Below, one piece after another: positions 24,171-35,000 of a DNA stretch of 64,000 nucleotides; the stretch's first letter is position 1, and the number at the start of each line of letters is the position of its first letter. Origin of the DNA: Atherinomorus stipes. Its lineage: Eukaryota > Chordata > Actinopteri > Atheriniformes > Atherinidae. The notes beneath the pieces were generated by a model. That model saw nothing but the letters and a program-made list of their open reading frames with translations, was not told where the DNA came from and did no database searches. The stretch covers positions 1 to 64,000 of the forward strand of contig JALJCO010010529.1 in the NCBI GenBank assembly GCA_023101725.1, read 5' to 3'. A program made the position numbers and the translations under genes.

Positions 24171-24208
24171 CTTTGGTGAAGTCCGCATCCATGCGGACTT
24201 CACCAAAG
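24171..24208. repeat. perfect 18-bp palindrome with 2-nt spacer
   Basis: CTTTGGTGAAGTCCGCAT (24171-24188), spacer CC, then its exact reverse complement ATGCGGACTTCACCAAAG (24191-24208). It lies in sequence that looks transposon-derived (24090-24440). Strong hairpin/cruciform potential. Confidence 0.95.
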
Positions 24209-24649
24209 TGTGGATTGAGGGTGCAAAGGGGTGGACTTCCACCCTGGAGAACTGCGACACACTACGGACCTGAACCCTCCATGGGAGCGTTTTAGGGACA
24301 CAAGGGTGGACGTGGAGGTGCTGGGACAGGGACCAGCTTACTACAACTCTGACGATTACTCATTGATTTGAATCAGGTGTGCTCCAGCAGTGAGACATGG
24401 ATAGCGGTCCTTGAGGACCAGGATTGGTGATCCCTTGTGTAAACAGATCAAATCGAATCAAATTTATTTATGTTGCCCTTACAATAGTCAAGAAGTACTT
24501 ATAGTGCTTTAACAAAAGAAGGGTACAAAAGCACATGAATAGATCAAATTTGTACATAAAAACACACACAGTTAAAACAAGACATTAAACACCGCTGGGA
24601 AGTGCTGCTGTGTTGCAGACAGAGGTGGGAAAAGTACTAGAAAATGTAA

Positions 24650-27600
24650 TAAAAATGAAAAATACTTTATTTATCCCAGAAGGGAAATTCAACATTGTAA
24701 AAAGTACACTTTTTTTTTTCTTCTTCTTCTTTTTTTTTTTTTTTTTAACAATATAACATTTATATGAAATGATAATATAACAATAATATAACAATAATGA
24801 GTCAGTCAGTCTTGTTCTTCAGGGTGATGCTGCTGGTAGGAATGAATTTCTGTATCTCTCCGTCCTACAGCGAACCTGACGCAGCCTCCCACTGAACACA
24901 CTCTTCACCGTGTTGTGGAGAGGAGGAAGAATCCTCCATTATCTTCATCAGCTTGTGCAGCAAGAGAACCAGCTTACTTGATCAGCTTGTTTAGTTTCTT
25001 CAAGTCTCTGGTTCTGATGCTGCTTCCCCAGCAGATGCTGCAAAGCTGATTGCACTTTCCACAACAGACTTGTAGAAGATCTGCAACATCTTGGTGCAGA
25101 CGTTGAATGATCTCAGCTTCCTTAAGAAGTAGAGTCTGCTCTGACCTTTCTTGTACAGTAGATGTAGTCAGTGTTGCATTTCCAGTCGAGTCTGTTGTCC
25201 AGCTGAACTCCAGGTATTTGTAGTTCTCCACCACCTCCACCTCCTCTTCCAGGATGTAGACAGGACTATGCTGCTTATTCTTGCTCCTCCTGAAGTCAAC
25301 AATCATCTCTTTAGTCTTGCTGGTATTTAAGATGAGCTGATTGTTACCATTTCACAAACTGATTGACCAGTTCCCTGTACTCGGCTTCTTGTCCATCACT
25401 GATACACCCCACAACTCCAGAGTCATTAGAGTATTTCTGCAGATGACAGGATCAGAGTTGTACTGGAAGTCTGAGGTGTACAGTGTGAAGAGGAATGGTG
25501 AGAGTACAGTCCCTTGTGGTGCTCCAGTGCTGCTGACCACCATCTCAGACACACAACCTTTCAGTCTCACAAACTGTGGTCTGTTTGTTGGGTAGTCGTA
25601 AATCCAGGTGGTTGTGGAGGATCCACCTGGAAGTTATGGAGCTTCTGACATAGCAAAGCAGCTGAATAGTATTAAATGCACTTGAAAAATCAAAACACAT
25701 GACCCTCAAAGTGCTGCCGGACTGGTCCAGATGAGAGTGGGCTCTCTGAAGCAAGAAGATGATGGCGTCTTCAACCCCAAGCCCATTACGATATGTGAAC
25801 TGTAATGGGTCCTGAAAGGTGTTTACTTGCTTGTTGAGGTGAGCCAGTAAGAATCTCTCCAGGACTTTCATGATGTGAGATGTCAGAGCAACTGGTCTGT
25901 AGTCATTTGGTTCAGCTGGTTGTGGTTTTTTAGGGACTGGAACAAGACAGGATGTTTTCCACAGCACAGGAACTCTGTTCTGTCTCAGGCTGGTGTTAAA
26001 AAGGTGCTGGAGAACCGGACATAGTTGTTCTGAGCAGGTCTTGAGGACTCTGGGACTGACACCATCTGGACCTGCAGCCTTGTTCCGGTTCAGTTTCTCT
26101 AGTTGTTTCTTGACCTGGTTGCAGGAGACAGTCAGGATGGAGGTGGAGACAGAGGAGGTCTCAGGATGTCCTGATGTGGAGACAGAGGAGGTCTCAGGAT
26201 GTCCTGATGTGGGGGGAGAGGAGGCTGTTTTCAGGTCCATGACTGAGGTGCAGGGTGACAGAGTGGAGGTGGGACAGGAAACCTGTGGGCTCATGGAGGG
26301 TGTGTGGTGTGTTAGGTTGGTATCAGGGGGGGAACTGAACCTATTGAAGAACATGTTCAGTTCATTAGCTCTGTCCAGACCTCCATCAGTCTGATCCCCC
26401 TTTAACTTAAAGCCGGTGATCTTTCTCATTCCAGACCACACATCCCTCACGTTGTTCTGCTGGAGCTGCTCTCCAACTTCTTCCTGTAGTCCTCCTTCAC
26501 TTCTTAGTCTGTGTTTTCAGTTGTTTTTGTGAGGTCTTCAGCAGGGGCGGAGCTAGACATTGTCATCATCAGGGGCTTAGCCCACAAAAAACATTCCCGT
26601 AAGAAGGTTGATCCAGTACACCAAAAAAGTAATAAATAACTTAATCGACCGGTGTGGTACCAAAAAATATTCAGTATTTGCCTTTATCTATCTAACGTTC
26701 AACATGTCCTGCCCACATTCTTTAATAATCATAACACTACATTATGTTTTTATTGTAATGTATTAATGGATAACCATTAAAATTAAAACTCAGTCTAGGT
26801 GTCACACATCTTACTCAAAGAACAATACCTATACATGGCTCAGGACTAAACAAAGAGTCACTGAGCAGAATTCACAGAACCAGTTCTAAACCAGGACTCA
26901 TTCAGGACAGAATTTACAAAACCAGGTATAGGCTAACCCAGGACTAAACCAGTACTCAGTCAGGGATATATTCATTAATTTAGGCTAAACAAAAGAATAA
27001 AGAAAAACTCTACTTCACCCAAAGTAAATATGTCCTCAAATATAATCAGGTTTTTTAAAACCTGGTTCTTGTTCAACCTCTGTATTGTTCTCATTCTTGC
27101 CGTCATCTTTCACTCTTTGTACAAACACACAAAGATCAACAAGAGCCACAAAAAATATTCTTGTAAAAATTGACACACAAATATGTTCCACACAATTATA
27201 AGGTTATTTGTACGTTTGTTCTGGAGTTAAAACAGGTAAAAGGTCATATCTGCATATAGTGGTGGGCTAAAACCACCAGGTAAGGTGCTTTTGTTGTTGC
27301 TATATGAACAACATTTAAACATGACAACATCATTTAACCTCAACTTCAAAAGAAAGTACACAAACTAGGGTAAGTGTGTTCTAAAATGCTCATGCTGGCA
27401 TTTTTCTTTCTTACTACCATCTCTCTCTTTTTGTCCTTCATTCCTTCATACATCAAGCGGAGCAAATTATTATTATCCAAAGATGACAGATGATATCATT
27501 GTAAAATTGTCTTTAGTCGTTTCTCTCATCTGAGCTGTTCTCTTTTTTGAAAAGGGACCTGATGCTCACGGTTGGAAAATCACAAAAAAATAGTATATAT

Positions 27601-29171
27601 AGCCTGCATGTATATGTTTATATATATATATATTCAAAAGTTAGTAAAAATGAATTATAAATCTAAGGAAATTTATCGGGCTTAGCCCATTACTGTACTT
27701 GTTTCATAAACCAATGCTAAACACAGCATATTACTATTTCAATAATTACGTTCACTCATCTTGCTGAAACGATCGCATCTGTGTTCACTACATAATGACA
27801 TCTGACTGTTATAAAAGTTACAAGGGAAAAGTAACAGTCACGCCATCATCATTCATGACAGGTTTGTTTGCATATAACGTGTGACCACTACCTACCAGAT
27901 GAATGTTAGATTAACGTCCTCTGATGCTCTGAATCAATGAGCATGTGGGAGCTGCTGCAGGCCAGGCTGCGCTGGGCACCGGTGTGCTCTTGTGAGATGA
28001 AATGCAAAAGGCGCGCTCGGCACACAAACGCCACAGGTTTGGACCAGACCAAGTTTAGAGAGGGGGGAGCCTAGTAACGACATGCAGCGTCCCCTTTTTA
28101 TTACGTTTTGCATATATTGTAGTTGATGATAAATGATCAAATCTAAAATAATAAAAAACAGATAAAAGAAACCTCAAGAAAGATCCGGGGCTTTTGAAGA
28201 ATCATTCAAGGCTTAAGCGCTCTCAGCCGCCCCCCCGCTCCGCCAATGGTCTTCAGTTACTCCCTGTCCCTAAAATTTGGTAACGCAGCAGAGAGGGAGA
28301 CGTTGTTGAAGTTTCCAGAGATCGCCATGAATGAGTTTGGATGCTGTGTTTTTAGTTTAGCCACGACAGAGCTGATGACATCACAGGCTGTCTCTGGTGC
28401 GGTACCTGGTATTATATAAACCGCTACCAGAATAACACAGGCAAACTCTCTGGGTAAATAATATGGACGGAAACTCACAGCTAACAGTTCAATGTCTCTT
28501 GTGCAGATCTTCTCCTTGACAGTGACGTGTCCTGGATGGCACCAACGCTGATTGACCAGCACTGCAATTCCACCTCCGTTTAGCTTCCCGCTGAGCTGTT
28601 TATTTCGGTCTGCACGGTCTTGAAGCCGTGTACAGACACATTACAGTCCGGGATGTGTTCATGCAGCCATGTCTCGGTGAAGCACATAATACTGCCCTCT
28701 CTGTACTATTTCTGAGACCTTGTTAGCATTTCAAGCGCATCCATCTTGTTAGCTAGAGATCTCACGTTACCCATCACAACAGTTGGAAGAAACGGTTTAA
28801 ATCTCAACCGTTTTTCTCTCTGCCTTACCCCTGCCCTGCATCCTCTTCTCTTTCTCCTTAACTCCACTGGGATTTGACATGTTATTTTGCTAATAATCTT
28901 GATTTGAGAGAGTTTTAACAGTTGATCCCGGTGGTAAACAATTTTTCTGTTGCCATGGATACACATCATAACAAGTAGTGAAATACATATGAAAATATAT
29001 GAAGAAAAATCTCCTGAATTGCACAACCTTCAAATCAGCATAAAAAATCCTCCCAGAAAAACCTAATCTGACAAGTAATGTCAATAAAAAAGACAACTGT
29101 ATTTGAAAAAAAACTCAAAAGCTAAAAGAGAGCTGTTACAAACTGCTGCCAACTAGCAGCGCATTCCAGAA
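24650..29171 (-). mobile_element. Rex1/CR1-group LINE copy B, split by a hAT-like element
   Basis: The minus-strand LINE runs from the 3' tail AAAAATACTTTATTTATCCC near 24658 to a 5' end GCGCATTCCAGA near 29170. Copy C ends at the same place, which suggests a real 5' terminus. Its RT frame (26450-25545) has NRNKAAGPDGVSPRVL, NDYRPVALTSHIMKVLERFL, FDFSSAFNTIQ. A separate frame (28562-28257) holds the endonuclease domain with AISGNFNN where copy C has GDFN. Compared with copy C, about 400 bp is missing next to the hAT insertion (26542-28248). Inactive. Confidence 0.8.
26542..28248. mobile_element. hAT-like element, about 1.7 kb, inside copy B
   Basis: Perfect 8-bp target duplication GTCTTCAG at 26534-26541 and 28249-28256. 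Termini CAGGGGCGGAGC and GCTCCGCCAATG match as inverted repeats at 10 of 12 bases. CAGGGGCGGA ends are usual for fish hAT elements. Subterminal GGGGCTTAGCCC is an 8-bp-stem palindrome. The interior is AT-rich without a transposase frame, so it is non-autonomous. Confidence 0.85.
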
Positions 29172-29210
29172 TGCAAATCATAATTGAGTAAAAGTATCTT
29201 TACTTTTCTT

Positions 29211-29749
29211 AAAGGTAGAGTCCGAAGTCCCTCCAGCATTTCTGTTTGCAAACAACAGTATTCAAACTTAGCGCTCCTCCCTCTCAGGCTAATGGCCGCC
29301 TCGTTTTAGCTAGATTCAACTTCATGCTTCTCCTTCAGAGCTCAGAAGCGGCTACAAGCCAAACTATTATTAACCCTGGTTTTCCAAAGTGCATTATCTG
29401 AAGCTCTTACCTTTTCTTCGTTGCATCCACGGTGTTTTCTTTCTTTCTTTCTTTTCCCTTCGAGAGTTGGAGTGACTGGTGTCTGCTCCATTCATGAGCT
29501 TATTTCCACACATCGTCATGCTCTTAGCTCTTGTCATTGGCAGCTGATATAAACAGAAATCTCCACCCAGAAACGTCCCGACCAGACTAAAACAATACAA
29601 AAAAGTGAATTACAGGCAGGGGGTGAGTGAGTTGCGTTCAAGCGCACCACCGCACCCAAGTAGAAGCCCAAAGACAGGGTTTGAGATGGATTTCACTTGC
29701 TCAAGTCTAACATTTATTTTTTAGGAGGGGAACTCCGGACTATACCTTT
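29211..29749. mobile_element. 539-bp MITE with AAAGGTAKAGTCCG termini
   Basis: Begins AAAGGTAGAGTCCGAAGTCC and ends GGGGAACTCCGGACTATACC plus TTT, inverted matches with few differences. The interior contains a TTTC microsatellite near 29439. No coding frame. Confidence 0.7.
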
Positions 29750-31072
29750 ATATTCTAATCAAGTAAAAGTAAATGTACCTGTCTAAAAATGTATTTGAGT
29801 CAAAGTAAATAGTACTTAATCTAAAATTTACTTTGAGTAAAAGTTACTTAGTTACTTTCCAGTTACTTGCTGTAAAAAAAAGTTATAAATCCAATCCAAC
29901 ACTGTTTTTGGTAAACTTTTACCACAATTAAAGAGAGAAAATCAAACAAATCAAAGCTTCTTAGACAGCAAAAATTTTGAGCTGTCCCTTATTTAAAAGA
30001 TATAAATTGTACACTATTTTGTATTTTTATCATAAAAAGTTGTCATAAATATGAAATATTAATAAATAAATCAAAATAAATAAATTAGTCTGAACAAATT
30101 AGCCGGCAGTCGGTGACGCGCCACTGATGCGCCACACGATATTCTGCCCACTGAAAACTAGCGCTTGACACATTTGTAACATCTGCATGATGAATTATTG
30201 TGTTGTCTGTGTTTGAACACAAAGAACTGGCTGAGATACGGTCGAGGATTTCCTTCTTCATCTCTTTAACATGAACAGAAAAGCTGCTTCAGGAGGATTT
30301 TTTGCCCCCTGCATTTCAGTTTTTACTCAGTAATGGGGGATGTTTCCAAAGTAATGAGATAAATTACTGTGGTCAAAACTGTAATTGAGTAAAAGTAAAA
30401 TGACCTATTTCTAAAACTACTCAGAAATGACAAATTACTCACAAAAACTAGTTAATTACAGTAATTTGAGTTCATGTAATTAGTTACTTTCCACTTCTGG
30501 CTGCAGAGTATGAAGAGCCTAGAGGTGCTACAGGGAAATGAGGAAGGACGATATATAATAAAAATCCTAAAATACAAAGTGAGAAAAATGTAATATCTGT
30601 GAGATTCTGCGAGACTGGATCGTTTCTGCTTCACGTGGTCGGTCTCCGGTTTCACCAGCTCTCCTGGAGGCTCCAGACCTGCTGGCTGAGGTGAAGACTG
30701 CTCCTCACCAGCAGCACTGGTTCACTCCTCTCTGCTGGACAGACATCTGCAGCCTCATGGCTTCCAACCTGAGCTGCATATGTGCATATTCTCAGTTTCT
30801 GCAACAGGCAGTCTGGACTTCTTATTCAGCCAGATTTGGTGCTGAATCTGCAGTAAGCGTTGACTTCCATACAGCAGCAGTCAGAAGTTAGGACACATTA
30901 ATGACCAAACCTCTGTCTGGTGCTGCATGTCCTGGTGGTGGAATGTAAAAGGTTCAGAGACGTACCTCCTGCAGGATTTCTGTCTCCAGCAGAGGGCAGC
31001 AGCAGCCTGTAGTGGACAGTTTTCAGGTCTGGGTCCGTGTGCAGGGTCTCAGTTCTGACTTTCTACCCCCAG

Positions 31073-31188
31073 AGCCCACGGTGGGACCCTCGAGTATCAA
31101 CGCCACGGCAATGTCGGCCTTCGACATCCAGGTGTGGTGGGAGCCCATCCAGTCGCTCAGCTCCAGCGGAGTCCTGCGTGGATACGAG
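31073..31188 (+). CDS. cntn2: cntn2 exon: start of FNIII domain 3
   Basis: Acceptor CCCCAG ends at 31072; donor is GTGATG at 31189. Length 116 bp, phase 1 to phase 0. The split codon is G|AG (Glu). The product runs EPTVGPSSINATAMSAF, with an INAT sequon, then DIQVWWEP (B strand, paired Trp) and SSGVLRGYE. The following intron is short (659 bp) and contains a fish-type repeat and a CA/GT tract. Confidence 0.9.
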
Positions 31189-31389
31189 GTGATGCTCTAC
31201 TTCTGCGGGCAGGCGGGCGGGGGGGTCGCACCGAGGCAGGACACCCCTGCACGGCTCTGATCTGCTCAGGTCATCAGAACAATGGAATGTTTTAACTGTG
31301 AGATGTGACGTCTCTGCTGTAGCAGGCCGGAGGTCCTGGTGACCTGTTAGAGCTGTGATCATGACCTGACGTTCAGACTCACCTCATCT

Positions 31390-31700
31390 CTGATCTCAGA
31401 CATGTGTGTGAGTGCGTGTGTGTGTGTGGGGGGGCGTTTTTGCAAAGTTTTTGCATTGTGGGGATCATGTTCCAGATTTTTACCATCACCATGGGGACAT
31501 CTTGCCCTCGTGGGGACATTTTCCCTGTCCCCATGGGTCCAAACCCCGTTTTGAGGGTCAAGATTAGGTTTAAGAGATTAAGTTACAATTAGGTTTTGGT
31601 TAGGGTTAGGACAAGGGCTAGGTTTAGGCTGTCAGTTATGGGCGTTAGGTTTAGGGTAAGGGGCTAGGGAATGCATTATTGTGTGTGTGTGTGTGTGTGT
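31390..31700. repeat. fish GTGGGGACA / GGTTAGGGTTAGG repeat with GT tracts
   Basis: A (GT)n tract, then CCCTCGTGGGGACATTTTCC plus TCCCCATGG, then degenerate TTAGGG-like words (GGTTAGGGTTAGGACAAGGG), closing with (GT)n. The pattern is a familiar interspersed teleost repeat. It is not a telomere: the units are irregular and the tract is short. Confidence 0.6.
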
Positions 31701-31745
31701 GGTCAGGCTTACTACCTGCTGGTAAAGCTAACATAACCAGCAGCT

Positions 31746-31859
31746 GCACCTGTTCTGGTGTGACCTGGTCTGTCCTTAGATCCGTGTTCTGGCGTGACCT
31801 GGTGTGTCCTCAGATCCGTGTTCTGATGTGTCCTGGTTTGTCCTCAGATTCGGTACTGG
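31746..31859 (+). repeat. cntn2: 34-bp tandem triplication spanning the 3' splice site
   Basis: Three copies of a 34-bp unit of the form TGTGACCTGGTxTGTCCTxAG|ATCCGTGTTCTG. Candidate AG ends are at 31779 (TTAG), 31813 (CTCAG) and 31847 (CTCAG, the real one). Only the last gives the conserved IRYW start. Using either upstream AG would add 34 or 68 bases and shift the frame. Confidence 0.9.
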
Positions 31860-32034
31860 CGGCAGCACGAGCGGGAAGCGGCGGCCGACCGGGTCAGGAC
31901 CTTGGGTCTGGAACCCACCGCCCGGGTGTCTGGGCTTCGGCCCAGCACTCGCTACCACGTGGCCGTCCTGGCCTACAACAGCGCCGGCACCGGGCCGCCA
32001 TCACCGCGGACCACGGTCACCACCAGGAAGCCAC
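31848..32034 (+). CDS. cntn2: cntn2 exon: remainder of FNIII domain 3
   Basis: Acceptor CCTCAG ends at 31847; donor is GTACGG at 32035. The 187-bp exon goes from phase 0 to phase 1. It encodes [18 protein letters not shown], then [14 protein letters not shown] (F strand) and [12 protein letters not shown], ending TTRKP. Acceptor choice matters here: two near copies of this splice site lie 34 and 68 bp upstream. Only the 31848 start keeps the conserved frame from the previous exon (GYE|IRYW). Confidence 0.92.
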
Positions 32035-32062
32035 GTACGGCCTCAGCACACACTCACGCACC

Positions 32063-35000
32063 CACACACTCCTGTCTGGATCAGTGTGATTAGGGTCATA
32101 CTACCGACCGGATCAGTGTGGTTAGGTCACACACTCCCATGTGGATCAGCGATGTTAGGTCACACACTCCCATCTGGATCAGCGTGGTTAGGTCACACAC
32201 TCCCATCTGGATCAGCATGGTTAGGTCACACACTCCCATCTGGATCAGCGTGGTTAGGTCACACACTCCCGTCCGGATCAGCATGGTTAGGTCACACACT
32301 CCCATCTGAATCAGCGTGGTTAGGTCACACACTCCCGTCTGGATCAGCGTGGTTAGGTCACACACTCCCGTCTGGATCAGCATGGTTAGGTCACACACTC
32401 CCATCTGGATCAGCGTGGTTAGGTGACACACTCCCATCTGGATCAGCGTGGTTAGGTCACACACTCCTGTCTAGATCAGCATGGTTAGGTCACACACTCC
32501 CATCTGGATCAGCGTGGTTAGGTCACACACTCCCATCTGGATCAGCGTGGTTAGGTCACACACTCCCATCTGAATCAGCGTGGTTAGGTCACACACTCCC
32601 ATCTGGTTCAGCGTGGTTAGGTCACACACTCCCATCTGAATCAGCGTGGTTAGGTCACACACTCCCATCTGGATCAGCGTGGTTAGGTCACACACTCCCA
32701 TCTGGTTCAGCGTGGTTAGGTCACACACTCCCATCTGAATCAGCGTGGTTAGGTCACACACTCCCATCTGGATCAGCGTGGTTAGGGTCACACACTCCCA
32801 TCTGGATCAGCGTGGTTAGGTCACACACTCCCATCTGGATCAGCGTGGTTAGGTCACACACTCCCATCTGAATCAGCATGGTTAGGTCACACACTCCCGT
32901 CTGGATCGGCGTGGTTAGGTCACACACTCCCGTCTGGATCAGCATGGTTAGGTCACACACTCCCATCTGAATCAGCATGGTTAGGTCACACACTCCCGTC
33001 TGGATCGGCGTGGTTAGGTCACACACTCCCATCTGGATCAGCGTGGTTAGGTCACACACTCCCATCTGGATCAGCGTGGTTAGGTCACACACTCCCATCT
33101 GGATCAGCATGGTTAGGTCACACACTCCCATCTGGATCAGCGTGGTTAGGTCACACACTCCCGTCTGAATCAGCGTGGTTAGGTCACACACTCCCATCTG
33201 GATCAGCGTGGTTAGGTCACACACTCCCATCTGGATCAGCGTGGTTAGGTCACACACTCCCATCTGGATCAGCGTGGTTAGGTCACACACTCCCGTCTGG
33301 ATCAGCGTGGTTAGGTCACACACTCCCATCTGGATCAGCGTGGTTAGGTCACACACTCCCATCTGGATCAGCATGGTTAGGTCACACACTCCCATCTGGA
33401 TCAGCGTGGTTAGGTCACACACTCCCATCTGGATCAGCATGGTTAGGTCACACACTCCCATCTGGATCAGCGTGGTTAGGTCACACACTCCCATCTGGAT
33501 CAGCGTGGTTAGGTCACACACTCCCGTCTGGATCAGCGTGGTTAGGTCACACACTCCCGTCTGGATCAGCGTGGTTAGGTCACACACTCCCGTCTGGATC
33601 AGCGTGGTTAGGTCACACACTCCCGTCTGAATCAGCGTGGTTAGGTCACACACTCCCATCTGGATCAGCGTGGTTAGGTCACACACTCCCATCTGAATCA
33701 GTGTGGTTAGGTCACACACTCCCGTCTGGATCAGCGTGGTTAGGTCACACACTCCCATCTGAATCAGCGTGGTTAGGTCACACACTCCCATCTGAATCAG
33801 CATGGTTAGGTCACACACTCCCGTCTGGATCAGCGTGGTTAGGTCACACACTCCCGTCTGGATCAGCGTGGTTAGGTCACACACTCCCGTCTGGATCAGC
33901 ATGGTTAGGTCACACACTCCCATCTGGATCAGCGTGGTTAGGTCACACACTCCCATCTGGATCAGCATGGTTAGGTCACACACTCCCGTCTGGATCAGCG
34001 TGGTTAGGTCACACACTCCCATCTGGATCAGCATGGTTAGGTCACACACTCCCGTCTGGATCAGCATGGTTAGGTCACACACTTCCGTCTGGATCAGCGT
34101 GGTTAGGTCACACACTCCCATCTGGATCAGCATGGTTAGGTCACACACTCCCGTCTGGATCAGCGTGGTTAGGTCACACACTCCCATCTGGATCAGCATG
34201 GTTAGGTCACACACTCCCGTCTGGATCAGCATGGTTAGGTCACACACTCCCATCTGGATCAGCATGGTTAGGTCACACACTCCCGTCTGGATCAGCATGG
34301 TTAGGTCACACACTCCCGTCTGGTTTAGCATGGTTAGGTCACACACTCCCATCTGGATCAGCATGGTTAGGTCACACACTCCCATGTGGATCAGTGTGGT
34401 TAGGTCACACACTCCCATCTGGATCGGCGTGGTTAGGTCACACACTCCCATCTGGATCAGCGTGGTTAGGTCACACACTCCTATCTGGATCAACGTGGTT
34501 AGGTCACACACTCCCATCTGGATCAGCGTGGTTAGGTCACACACTCCCATCTGGATCGGCGTGGTTAGGTCACACACTCCCATCTGGATCAACGTGGTTA
34601 GGTCACACACTCCCATCTGGATCAGCATGGTTAGGTCACACACTCCCATCTGGATCAGCGTGGTTCGGTCACACACTTCCGTCTGGATCAGCGTGGTTAG
34701 GTCACACACTCCCATCTGGATCAGCATGGTTAGGTCACACACTCCCATCTGGTTCAGCATGGTTAGGTCACACACTCCTATCTGGATCAGCGTGGTTAGG
34801 TCACACACTCCTATCTGGATCAGCATGGTTAGGTCACACACTCCCGTCTGGATCAGCGTGGTTAGGTCACACACTCCCATCTGGATCAGCGTGGTTAGGT
34901 CACACACTTCCGTCTGGATCAGCGTGGTTAGGTCACACACTCCTATCTGGATCAGCATGGTTAGGTCACACACTCCCATCTGGATCAGCGTGGTTAGGTC

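Larger units (their letters stand above)
24620..30499. mobile_element. hAT-like element enlarged by nested insertions
   Basis: Left end CAGAGGTGGGAAAAGTA at 24620. The right end TTACTTTCCACTTCTG, ending at 30499, is its inverted partner. Near-perfect 8-bp duplications flank it: GTTGCAGA (24612-24619) and GCTGCAGA (30500-30507). Native interior at the right end is AGTAAAAGTAAATG-rich (29750-30490), a style common in fish hAT-type MITEs. Within it sit Rex1-group copy B and, after that copy's 5' end, a 539-bp MITE at 29211-29749. Confidence 0.7.

Noticed and set aside
24585..24794. Poly-K frame on the minus strand
   Set aside because: Comes from the T-rich tail of Rex1-group copy B.
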